A DNA stretch of 31,393 bases, taken from IMG/VR virus record IMGVR_UViG_3300032240_000211, positions 1 through 31,393 of that record; one strand, given 5' to 3'. The notes beneath the pieces were generated by a model. It did not search any database. It saw nothing but the letters and a program-made list of their open reading frames with translations, and was not told the origin of the DNA. The stretch comes from a virus. Below are positions 7,353 to 11,894 of the stretch, one piece after another. The first letter of the stretch is position 1. Each line of letters begins with the position of its first letter. Position numbers and translations under genes: made by a program.

Positions 7353-7528
7353 AGTTCCTCCACTGTGCGTTTGGCTTCGACTTTATAGCCTAGTTGTTTG
7401 ATGAGTTGGATTGCGTGATAGGTGAGCGTGGTTGTCTCTGCTATCTTGGCAAACAGTTTGGCTTGCTCGCAGATGGGGTAATACAGGGTATTCCCGTATA
7501 CGCTCTTGGGTTCAATCGTTATCTTCAT
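7349..7528 (-). CDS. Conserved small phage protein, 59 aa
   Basis: The frame begins MKITIEPKSVYGNTLYYPIC, then EQAKLFAKIAETTTLTYHAI, ending KVEAKRTVEEL. The 'I-E-P-K-S-V-Y-G-x-T-L-Y-Y-P-x-C' opening is one I recognise from many short phage proteins of unknown function encoded near replication or early genes, often about this length. AAGAGG precedes the ATG. Its end overlaps the next gene by ATGA, and its start lies within the last 17 nt of the 7512-7706 gene. The role is unknown. Confidence 0.75.
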   Translation of the reverse strand: MKITIEPKSVYGNTLYYPICEQAKLFAKIAETTTLTYHAIQLIKQLGYKVEAKRTVEEL

Positions 7529-7706
7529 ATGGCACCTCTTTAAAACCAGCGATGGATAGGATTACTTCTTTGCAGTTAGTATCAAACCCATATGTTTGGG
7601 CTAGATGATCCCAATCGTGGGGCAGTAGTTCTGGGTCGATGCGTATCCACCCGCTTTTGCCTAGGATGGTGAACCCAGCCTTCTCAAGTTGCTTCTTGGT
7701 TAACAT
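7512..7706 (-). CDS. Hypothetical protein
   Basis: 64 aa. MLTKKQLEKAGFTILGKSGW, then IRIDPELLPHDWDHLAQTYG. The opening 'K-K-Q-L-E-K-A-G-F' helix followed by a W-containing strand resembles small phage proteins but gives no function. AAAGGTGACTT precedes the ATG, which lies 23 nt inside the preceding gene. Confidence 0.6.
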   Translation of the reverse strand: MLTKKQLEKAGFTILGKSGWIRIDPELLPHDWDHLAQTYGFDTNCKEVILSIAGFKEVPYEDND

Positions 7707-7935
7707 AAGTCACCTTTCGGTCTGGGTTGATGGAGTCCATGAAGGCAAACTGCTCTTCAAAGTTATAGGGAAAGCGTCCACGCTCGTCAAAGAACCGCCA
7801 CATGTCACAGGTGTAGCATCCGATCTCGTATGACTTGCATCGCTTGTCGGTGTATCCACGCTCGTATGATCCTTTGAACTCTTCGCAGTGTTGCTTGACT
7901 GAATAAGCCCTACGCTTGTGTGCTCGTTGATTCAT
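7684..7935 (-). CDS. Hypothetical protein with four cysteines
   Basis: 83 aa. Cys at 17, 33, 40 and 43 (the last pair as CYTC) could bind one zinc ion or an Fe-S centre. The N-terminus is basic (MNQRAHKRRAYSVKQHCEEF) and the C-terminal half aromatic (MWRFFDERGRFPYNFEEQFA). Not recognised. GAAGG lies before the ATG. It could be a small nucleic-acid or protein-binding module, but this is only suggested by composition. Confidence 0.6.
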   Translation of the reverse strand: MNQRAHKRRAYSVKQHCEEFKGSYERGYTDKRCKSYEIGCYTCDMWRFFDERGRFPYNFEEQFAFMDSINPDRKVTYVNQEAT

Positions 7936-7936
7936 A

Positions 7937-8155
7937 CTATCGCCTTCCTTCGTAGAAGAAGTTCAGTTCGGCTTGTAGGTTGTCAATCTCGATTTGATTG
8001 GGGTCTTCAAAATCTAGACTCTCGGTCACGACATACCCTCTTTGACTGGCTAGTGCTTCGAGTGCGGGCAGGCATGCCATGTAGGTTGCTTCTTCATCAA
8101 ACTGTGCAACCATGTGTGCACCTGTTGGGCATTCAAAATAGACTGCTACTTTCAT
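7937..8155 (-). CDS. Hypothetical protein
   Basis: 72 aa, acidic. MKVAVYFECPTGAHMVAQFD is a probable beta strand pair, then helix YMACLPALEALASQRGYVVT and an acidic, Leu-rich end. Not recognised. GGAGATAAACC precedes the ATG, which overlaps the upstream gene by 4 nt. It belongs to the run of small coupled early-type genes. Confidence 0.6.
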   Translation of the reverse strand: MKVAVYFECPTGAHMVAQFDEEATYMACLPALEALASQRGYVVTESLDFEDPNQIEIDNLQAELNFFYEGRR

Positions 8156-8376
8156 GGTTTATCTCCAAATTGGTTTTCATGTAGCACAGGGTTGTCCAGT
8201 GCTTCTTTCATCCATTTAAGGATTCCGTGCAAGTCGTTGACTAACTCGCTACCAATACAAACATCGGAGTAGGCTAGAAGTTCGCGTTTATCGTTGTAAA
8301 AGACTTCCTTGAACTCGAGCCAGTCCTCTCCGCCATTCTCAGATGGGCAGTTGACTACCCTGATATTCCATTTCAT
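8152..8376 (-). CDS. Hypothetical protein
   Basis: 74 aa. MKWNIRVVNCPSENGGEDWL, then EFKEVFYNDKRELLAYSDVC; the end contains NDLHGILKWMKEALDNPVL. The strand-strand-helix layout with a final amphipathic helix ('HGILKWMKEALDNPVL') is seen in small phage proteins. I cannot name a family. AAGGTGGATCACT precedes the ATG, with a 4-nt overlap to the upstream gene. Confidence 0.6.
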   Translation of the reverse strand: MKWNIRVVNCPSENGGEDWLEFKEVFYNDKRELLAYSDVCIGSELVNDLHGILKWMKEALDNPVLHENQFGDKP

Positions 8377-8594
8377 AGTGATCCACCTTTGTGTGATGAG
8401 TTGAGTCCGAGCAGTAATGATTTGTCAGTTACTACTATGTAATTACTTTTTGGCATGGGCACGATGGTGTGCTTGCGTTGTTTGGCTAGGATTTCTCCAC
8501 AATCCATACATGTAGGGCGTAGAGTCTTTGCCCTGTGTGGTTCGACACGGACTGCGTAACAGTGTGTGCATATGGGCAAGTGATAGTCTTCCAT
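8373..8594 (-). CDS. Small zinc-ribbon-like protein
   Basis: 73 aa. CTHC at 9-12 and CMDC at 29-32 (followed by G33) form a CxxC-x16-CxxC arrangement typical of a treble-clef or zinc-ribbon fold. The rest (KQRKHTIVPMPKSNYIVVTD) is basic then beta-like. Such small ribbons in phages often bind nucleic acid or host transcription factors. No specific role can be read. No clear Shine-Dalgarno is seen before ATG 8594, unlike its neighbours. Confidence 0.65.
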   Translation of the reverse strand: MEDYHLPICTHCYAVRVEPHRAKTLRPTCMDCGEILAKQRKHTIVPMPKSNYIVVTDKSLLLGLNSSHKGGSL

Positions 8595-8609
8595 GATAGG
8601 TGCGCGCGT

Positions 8610-8771
8610 TTACGAGGTTTCCCAGTCAGCATATATAAACATGCCTACGATCGTGGCTGTGCACCCAGAGTAGAAGAAACAGATATCTCTAAGATATCCA
8701 TCGAAGTGGAGTCCAAAAGCGAATGACGCGCATGATATGGCTGTGGTTAGCACAAGGTGTATAGATTTCAT
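8610..8771 (-). CDS. 53-aa membrane protein, two hydrophobic segments
   Basis: The frame reads MKSIHLVLTTAISCASFAFG, a hydrophilic turn (LHFDGYLRDI), then CFFYSGCTATIVGMFIYADW and ETS. Two hydrophobic stretches (about 5-20 and 31-47) predict a small two-pass hairpin membrane protein. AAGGAAATCTGGTC precedes the ATG, which overlaps the stop of the previous gene by ATGA. Its role is unknown. A holin is conceivable, but early-operon position makes a host-membrane function equally likely. Confidence 0.6.
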   Translation of the reverse strand: MKSIHLVLTTAISCASFAFGLHFDGYLRDICFFYSGCTATIVGMFIYADWETS

Positions 8772-8926
8772 GACCAGATTTCCTTATAGGTTGCGTTGAT
8801 GGCATCGTCCAATGATTCGGTGGTCTCATCGGTGTTTGGTGTGTATTCGCATACGAATTCCTCATCGTCCATGAAGTCCAATGGGTTATCGGTTGTGCGT
8901 GGAATGACTAGATACATTAAAGACAT
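8768..8926 (-). CDS. 52-aa acidic protein, first gene of the leftward operon
   Basis: The frame reads MSLMYLVIPRTTDNPLDFMD, then DEEFVCEYTPNTDETTESLD, ending DAINATYKEIWS. AAAGGAAACGCTC gives a good ribosome site. It is the promoter-proximal gene of the long leftward operon and lies right next to repeat copy 8944-8963. Small acidic first genes in phage operons are often host-factor inhibitors. That is speculation; no family is recognised. Confidence 0.6.
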   Translation of the reverse strand: MSLMYLVIPRTTDNPLDFMDDEEFVCEYTPNTDETTESLDDAINATYKEIWS

Positions 8927-8943
8927 GAGCGTTTCCTTTGGTT

Positions 8944-8963
8944 GGTGTGGCAGATGTGTGTAT
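8944..8963 (-). repeat. Control motif copy R1
   Basis: The plus strand reads GGTGTGGCAGATGTGTGTAT, ending 17 bp before the start codon of the 8768-8926 gene (transcribed leftward). It is followed by GTAAATACAC, making a small dyad with GTGTAT. It is identical to copy R2. Confidence 0.65.
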
Positions 8964-8999
8964 GTAAATACACGGGTGAAATAGACGAGTGTCTATATA

Positions 9000-9019
9000 G
9001 GTGTGGCAGATGTGTGTAT
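9000..9019 (-). repeat. Control motif copy R2
   Basis: Identical over 20 bp to R1 (8944-8963), spaced 56 bp from it, and followed by ACATACAT. On the minus strand it is followed by CTATATAG, a possible promoter -10-like run. Confidence 0.65.
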
Positions 9020-9042
9020 ACATACATCAAACCTTGTGGTAC

Positions 9043-9063
9043 ACTTCTGCCTATGGCAGAAGT
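9043..9063. promoter_or_regulatory. Perfect palindrome, operator-like
   Basis: Arms ACTTCTGCC (9043-9051) and GGCAGAAGT (9055-9063) with a 3-nt centre TAT. It sits between motif copies R2 and R3. There is no T-tract on either side, so an operator is more likely than a terminator. Confidence 0.45.
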
Positions 9064-9064
9064 A

Positions 9065-9084
9065 GGTGTGGCGATTGTGTGTAT
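9065..9084 (-). repeat. Control motif copy R3 (variant)
   Basis: GGTGTGGCGATTGTGTGTAT. The left GGTGTGGC and right TGTGTGTAT match R1 and R2; the centre differs (GAT for AGA). It sits immediately before the LexA-like box at 9090-9109. Confidence 0.55.
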
Positions 9085-9089
9085 ATCGA

Positions 9090-9109
9090 TACTGTATTTG
9101 CATACAGTT
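9090..9109. promoter_or_regulatory. LexA (SOS)-like box
   Basis: TACTGTATTTGCATACAGTT. It contains CTGT-N8-ACAG with 7-bp symmetric arms ACTGTAT/ATACAGT, the arrangement of the proteobacterial LexA operator. It lies about 165 bp upstream of the leftward operon, among the repeated motifs. Binding is not demonstrated, and surrounding TGTAT-rich DNA raises the chance of coincidence. Confidence 0.4.
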
Positions 9110-9130
9110 TTTGCTGAGTTGAAAATTGAC

Positions 9131-9407
9131 CAACAAATTCAAACCCAATAGGCATGCGGGTTGCGAGAGAATTTGTGAATTTGCGGTGTTTTCCAGAGGG
9201 TCAGGCGGGTTACGCGATTATGTGATTGTGTGTATGTTATACACACCTCTGCGCATGTATCCAATACATACACTCTCTATATCTTTCTGACCCTTAATAT
9301 ATATAACAAATTCACAAATTCACAAATTACCCCTTGGCAACCCGCATGAAATCGACATTCTTGAATTTGCTGATGAATTTGCTACTTTTGGACACAACAA
9401 ATTCAAA
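9131..9407. other. Candidate replication origin: nested dyad with CAAATTC words
   Basis: Three nested inverted pairs share nearly one centre (about 9245-9250): 9153-9164 with 9337-9348 (12 bp perfect), 9169-9183 with 9307-9321 (15 bp perfect), and 9197-9204 with 9287-9294 (8 bp perfect). Within lie perfect small dyads 9228-9246 and 9255-9269. CAAATTC or its complement occurs eight times (9134, 9169, 9177, 9307, 9315, 9363, 9375, 9398), including a tandem 8-bp repeat at 9307-9329 next to an AT-only run. A 13-bp direct repeat flanks it (9131-9143, 9395-9407). Iterons plus an AT-rich unwinding-like segment are typical of origins. No initiator gene is identified in the window. Confidence 0.4.
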
Positions 9408-9427
9408 GGTGTGGCAGATGTATGTAT
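9408..9427 (-). repeat. Control motif copy R4
   Basis: GGTGTGGCAGATGTATGTAT, one base different from R1 and R2 over 20 bp, followed by ACACACGC. It lies immediately right of the candidate origin. Confidence 0.6.
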
Positions 9428-9528
9428 ACACACGCACTAGGTTTATGTGTGTCGCGGCGATCTTGGGTGATGCGCTTGTCGCGTTTGGACACGGTTGCCC
9501 AACGCTTATATGGTGTTCGGTTCGGCTC

Positions 9529-9544
9529 AGGGGGCAAGCCCCCT
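9529..9544. repeat. GC-rich hairpin downstream of 9623-10054
   Basis: Arms AGGGGGC (9529-9535) and GCCCCCT (9538-9544). It lies about 80 bp past the stop of the leftward 9623-10054 gene, so it could slow or end that transcript. There is no T-tract after it on the minus strand, so intrinsic termination is doubtful. Confidence 0.35.
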
Positions 9545-9622
9545 TGAACCTTCCGATTGTTTTCGCCGTCACGAAGTGGTGGCATTGGGGCGATTGATAC
9601 GCCCCGTGGCAAGGTGTGAACC

Positions 9623-10054
9623 TTAGGCATCAACTGTCTCAGACTTAGCAGACTCAGCGATACGCTCGACCAAGCCATACAAGAATGCATTCTGACCTTT
9701 GAGGACAAAAGACTTACCTGCTTGCTCTGCTTTCATGCGCTTAACTTGCACAGACTTTTCGACATACTCACACAGTTGCATGAGATTAGCCTTAGGCACT
9801 GGACCAGTTGGAGGAATGAACGCTTGAGCGACTTCACCCACGGCTTTCGGTAACAAAGACGATGACAAGATGTCATTGACGATAGGGCGGTATGTGCCAT
9901 TTGACAACTGGTTTACATAGATCATGCTTGAGAGATTCAAGCGTGACTGACGATCTGCAAAAGCGATAGCCTTAGCAAAAGAACCAGTTTTGCCAGTCTT
10001 GGTAGACATGACGACAGACTGCTCACCGTTAAACAATGCGATAGCATTAGACAT
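9623..10054 (-). CDS. Hypothetical protein isolated in the control region
   Basis: 143 aa. MSNAIALFNGEQSVVMSTKT, then a conserved-looking segment with SSMIYVNQLSNGTYRPIVND, and a helical end (AFLYGLVERIAESAKSETVD). Not recognised. AAGGGGA lies upstream of the ATG. It is the only gene between two long non-coding blocks that carry dyads and repeats, so a DNA-binding or replication-linked role is an attractive inference, not shown by any motif. It has its own 595-bp upstream region, so it is probably independently regulated. Confidence 0.65.
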   Translation of the reverse strand: MSNAIALFNGEQSVVMSTKTGKTGSFAKAIAFADRQSRLNLSSMIYVNQLSNGTYRPIVNDILSSSLLPKAVGEVAQAFIPPTGPVPKANLMQLCEYVEKSVQVKRMKAEQAGKSFVLKGQNAFLYGLVERIAESAKSETVDA

Positions 10055-10176
10055 AAAAATCCCCTTGAGTTAGGTTTCAAAGTAAATACTGCACCATGCA
10101 ATACCTACTTAAAAACCCACCGCCACACTTTGCCGAGCGTGTTTAGACCATGTCACGATTACATGAGTTAGGCCAT

Positions 10177-10193
10177 GCGGTAGGGTTTACCGC
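10177..10193. repeat. Perfect inverted repeat
   Basis: GCGGTA (10177-10182), 5-nt centre, TACCGC (10188-10193). It is followed at once by a second stem. Confidence 0.4.
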
Positions 10194-10216
10194 TCGCTTG
10201 CTTCACCCAAAGCGAG
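10193..10216. repeat. Perfect inverted repeat
   Basis: CTCGCTT (10193-10199), 10-nt loop, AAGCGAG (10210-10216), adjacent to the preceding dyad. Together they would give the leader of the 9623-10054 gene a compact two-stem structure. Confidence 0.4.
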
Positions 10217-10233
10217 AAAAAGTTAGGCCCATA

Positions 10234-10250
10234 GTATTACAAAGTAATAC
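10234..10250. promoter_or_regulatory. Perfect 7-bp-arm palindrome, operator-like
   Basis: GTATTAC (10234-10240), AAA, GTAATAC (10244-10250). A compact symmetric site in the divergent intergenic region, of the size a dimeric regulator would bind. Confidence 0.4.
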
Positions 10251-10390
10251 CGACACCCGAAAATAAATTGTTAAAAATCGATACGATCACGAAAAGAACA
10301 CCATGCGACCCATACATGAATGCGATAGAGTTACCCATGCAATGCGATATACGGACACAATGAACAATCGTTGCCATAAGGCGTGACGCT

Positions 10391-10408
10391 GAGAATGCGA
10401 TGATTCTC
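10391..10408. repeat. Perfect inverted repeat
   Basis: GAGAAT (10391-10396), 6-nt centre, ATTCTC (10403-10408). The right arm merges with the first copy of the 28-bp direct repeat. Confidence 0.35.
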
Positions 10409-10475
10409 ACTATGAGGTGGGCAAGTAGGTTTTAACTAATCGACCAGTCTCACTATTAGGTGGCAGGGTAGGTTC
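10405..10475. repeat. Imperfect 28-bp direct repeat pair
   Basis: TCTCACTATGAGGTGG... at 10405-10432 and TCTCACTATTAGGTGG... at 10448-10475, both ending in a GTAGGTT-type word. Spacing is 43 bp, about four helical turns, which suits two protein sites on one DNA face. Confidence 0.45.
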
Positions 10476-10499
10476 GGGCGGCAGGGGGTGGGGGGAGGG
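10476..10499 (+). other. G-quadruplex-capable tract
   Basis: Four G runs on the plus strand: 3 G at 10476-10478, 5 at 10484-10488, 6 at 10490-10495 and 3 at 10497-10499, with loops of 5, 1 and 1 nt. This meets the usual intramolecular quadruplex pattern. It lies about 150 bp upstream of the rightward genes. Confidence 0.5.
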
Positions 10500-10567
10500 A
10501 CACGGACAAGACGGGCCCCGCGCCTGTTTACGTATGGCGCACATAACAAGGTCAATTTTTTAGGAAT

Positions 10568-10586
10568 ATACATACATTCGCCACAC
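10568..10586 (+). repeat. Control motif copy R6, inverted
   Basis: The plus strand reads ATACATACATTCGCCACAC. The reverse complement (GTGTGGCGAATGTATGTAT) matches R4 at 17 of 19 bases. It faces the rightward genes just as R1-R4 face the leftward operon, about 65 bp before the 10650 start codon. Confidence 0.55.
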
Positions 10587-10649
10587 GTGCTCCCATACAG
10601 CTCTATGATTTAGTCATTAAACCTAAACAAACCCAGCGATAATGCGGGC

Positions 10650-11078
10650 ATGGCGTATAAAATCCAGAGAGCAAATTTAGGTTGCCTAGACGCGCAGCTG
10701 GAATTAACTCGACTCCAAAAACAGTGTTTACCCTATGACAAACCTTTTTCAACGATGGTGGGTTACTGGTGGATTGCCTACTCTGAAAGTGGTGTACCAG
10801 TTGGTTTTGCTGGTGTCGTTCCTTCTCAGCGCTGGAGTAATTGCATGTATCTGTGCCGCGCAGGTGTGCTATCTAGTCATCGTGGACAAGGACTGCAGAA
10901 ACGATTTATTAGGGCCCGTATTAAGTTGGCTAAAGAAAAACATATGAATTGGCTTGTAACGGACACCAACGACAACCCAGCGTCAGCCAACTCCCTAATA
11001 TCTTGTGGATTTAAAATGTTTGACCCAACTATTCCGTGGGCAGCTAAAGGCGCGTTGTATTGGCGCATGAAACTTTAA
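10650..11078 (+). CDS. GNAT family N-acetyltransferase
   Basis: 142 aa. The core runs from residue about 40 (WWIAYSESGVPVGFAGVVPS) through a strand with LCRAGVLSSHRGQGLQKRFI. HRGQGLQ at 77-83 is the acetyl-CoA pyrophosphate-binding motif (Q/RxxGxG/A). TDTNDNPASANSLISCGFKM is the usual C-terminal GNAT element (N-x-x-S-x-x-x-x-x-x-x-G-F). It probably acetylates an amine on a protein, aminoglycoside-like or metabolite substrate. The substrate is unknown. No clear Shine-Dalgarno precedes the ATG. It is the first rightward gene after the control region and looks like cargo beside the HNH gene. Confidence 0.85.
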   Translation: MAYKIQRANLGCLDAQLELTRLQKQCLPYDKPFSTMVGYWWIAYSESGVPVGFAGVVPSQRWSNCMYLCRAGVLSSHRGQGLQKRFIRARIKLAKEKHMNWLVTDTNDNPASANSLISCGFKMFDPTIPWAAKGALYWRMKL

Positions 11079-11134
11079 TGGATCATATATAGACCGTTAA
11101 GCCACTTAATGACACATTAATAGATCATATATGC
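11076..11134 (+). repeat. Direct repeat pair flanking the HNH gene leader
   Basis: TTAATGGATCATATATA (11076-11092) and TTAATAGATCATATATG (11118-11134), with GATCATATAT identical in both and 42 bp apart. The second copy supplies the HNH start codon. It may be an operator pair or a scar of insertion. Confidence 0.45.
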
Positions 11135-11520
11135 CCTACAAAGACCCAGACAAACGTAAAGCCGCATCTGCAAAAGGGTCTGCAACCTATTATGAAAAAA
11201 ACAAAGAAGCTGTAAAAGCAAGAACCAAGAAAAAGAGAAAGCAACAAAATGCAGAATGGCGGGCCTTTAAAGCAACGCTAAGTTGTACCCAGTGCGGGTT
11301 TAGCCACCCAGCGGCTATGGACTTTCACCATACAAACAAAGACGACAAAGAAGGCGGAGTGCACGAATTTGCCCGTATGCGCAACTACAAAAAAGCCTAC
11401 GAAGAAATAAAAAAATGTATCGTATTATGCGCAAATTGCCACAGAATTGTTCATTATACTGACCATTATCAAAAGAAAGCCGCCAAAAAAGCCAAGAAAA
11501 ACGGGGCCGAAGCCCCGTGA
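11131..11520 (+). CDS. HNH endonuclease
   Basis: 129 aa. A very basic N-terminus (residues 1-45, mostly K, R, A) is followed by the HNH core: CTQC at 52-55, DFHH at 64-67, and CANCHRIVH at 100-108. The two CxxC pairs bind structural zinc. H66/H67 and H104/H108 complete the beta-beta-alpha metal site. It cuts DNA, and the tail-like basic ends would add non-specific DNA affinity. In phages such genes act in packaging (next to terminase) or as free-standing homing enzymes. Here the terminase lies 2 kb downstream, and the gene sits in a cargo-like segment, so homing or cargo is favoured. No Shine-Dalgarno is visible. Confidence 0.9.
   Translation: MPYKDPDKRKAASAKGSATYYEKNKEAVKARTKKKRKQQNAEWRAFKATLSCTQCGFSHPAAMDFHHTNKDDKEGGVHEFARMRNYKKAYEEIKKCIVLCANCHRIVHYTDHYQKKAAKKAKKNGAEAP
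11496..11518 (-). terminator. Intrinsic terminator of the acidic-protein gene
   Basis: Stem ACGGGGC (11501-11507) and GCCCCGT (11512-11518). On the minus strand the loop is TTCG and the stem is followed by a T-run. It lies just past the stop of the leftward 11541-11894 gene and within the 3' end of the HNH gene. It lacks a T-run on the plus strand, so it acts mainly leftward. Confidence 0.7.
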
Positions 11521-11540
11521 AATACGGAATCTAAACCCGA

Positions 11541-11894
11541 TTATTTTTCTTCTGGAGCTTGAGTAATGTTGAAAATGTATGTATTTCCAGCGTCTTCTCC
11601 GACAGTTTCGTCTTCTTCTTCTGGATCGACTTCAAACCACTCGTCAGTTTCTGCATCGTATTGATACCATGCGTCATTCTCTGCATCATAGAAATAATCG
11701 CCGTCTTCGTCTTCGTACTCTTCGTCTTCGGCTTCTTCTTCGGTTACGACGTCATAGTCCACAGCCCAGCCGTGGTCTTTTTGGAAGTCGATAAATTCTT
11801 TGATGATTTCAATCTTGTCGAAATCAAAGGTCTCGATAGTCATTACTTCGTCTTCGGTACCCCAAGCGCTGAGGTCAATGGTGATTTTGTACAT
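11541..11894 (-). CDS. Very acidic small protein
   Basis: 117 aa. The N-terminus MYKITIDLSAWGTEDEVMTI and FDFDKIEIIKEFIDFQKDHG looks like a small alpha/beta domain. Residues about 55-105 are almost all D, E, Y and W (TEEEAEDEEYEDEDGDYFYD and similar), and the end is NTYIFNITQAPEEK. I chose ATG 11894 because TTGGAGAACCT precedes it and the N-terminus then forms a strand. A longer frame from 11951 lacks a ribosome site. It is oriented against its neighbours with its own terminator, so it is an independently expressed cassette. Such acidic proteins can mimic DNA or bind basic host proteins. That is speculation. Confidence 0.7.
   Translation of the reverse strand: MYKITIDLSAWGTEDEVMTIETFDFDKIEIIKEFIDFQKDHGWAVDYDVVTEEEAEDEEYEDEDGDYFYDAENDAWYQYDAETDEWFEVDPEEEDETVGEDAGNTYIFNITQAPEEK

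Larger units (their letters stand above)
8927..9622. other. Non-coding control region, left block
   Basis: About 700 bp without a convincing gene, AT-rich in the middle. It holds at least four copies of a GTGTGGC...TGTGTAT motif, a LexA-like box, a 9-bp-arm palindrome, a nested dyad of about 200 bp with many CAAATTC/GAATTTG words, and a GC-rich hairpin near the right end. It lies between the first leftward gene (8926) and the end of the 9623-10054 gene. The density of symmetric sites suggests a replication origin and/or promoter-operator region. Confidence 0.6.
10055..10649. other. Non-coding control region, right block
   Basis: About 595 bp between the divergent 9623-10054 and 10650-11078 genes with no convincing gene. 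It contains several perfect dyads (10177-10193, 10193-10216, 10234-10250, 10391-10408), AATGCGAT words at 10319, 10341 and 10394, two imperfect 28-bp direct repeats, a G-run tract (10476-10499) and an inverted copy of the control motif (10568-10586). It may hold promoters for both directions. No clean -35/-10 pair could be fixed. Confidence 0.55.

Noticed and set aside
8942-9151. Plus-strand 69-codon frame in the left control block
   Set aside because: It is made largely of the repeated control motif and the palindrome, has no ribosome site, and overlaps the LexA-like box and origin edge. It looks like a chance frame through repeats.
10302-10385. 27-codon plus-strand frame beginning MRPIHECDRVTHAMRYTD
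   Set aside because: No ribosome site, no recognisable pattern, and it lies over the AATGCGAT repeats.
8927-10649. CRISPR array or tRNA cluster in the control region
   Set aside because: The repeats are degenerate, unevenly spaced (56, 65 and over 300 bp) and of mixed orientation. No cloverleaf was found.
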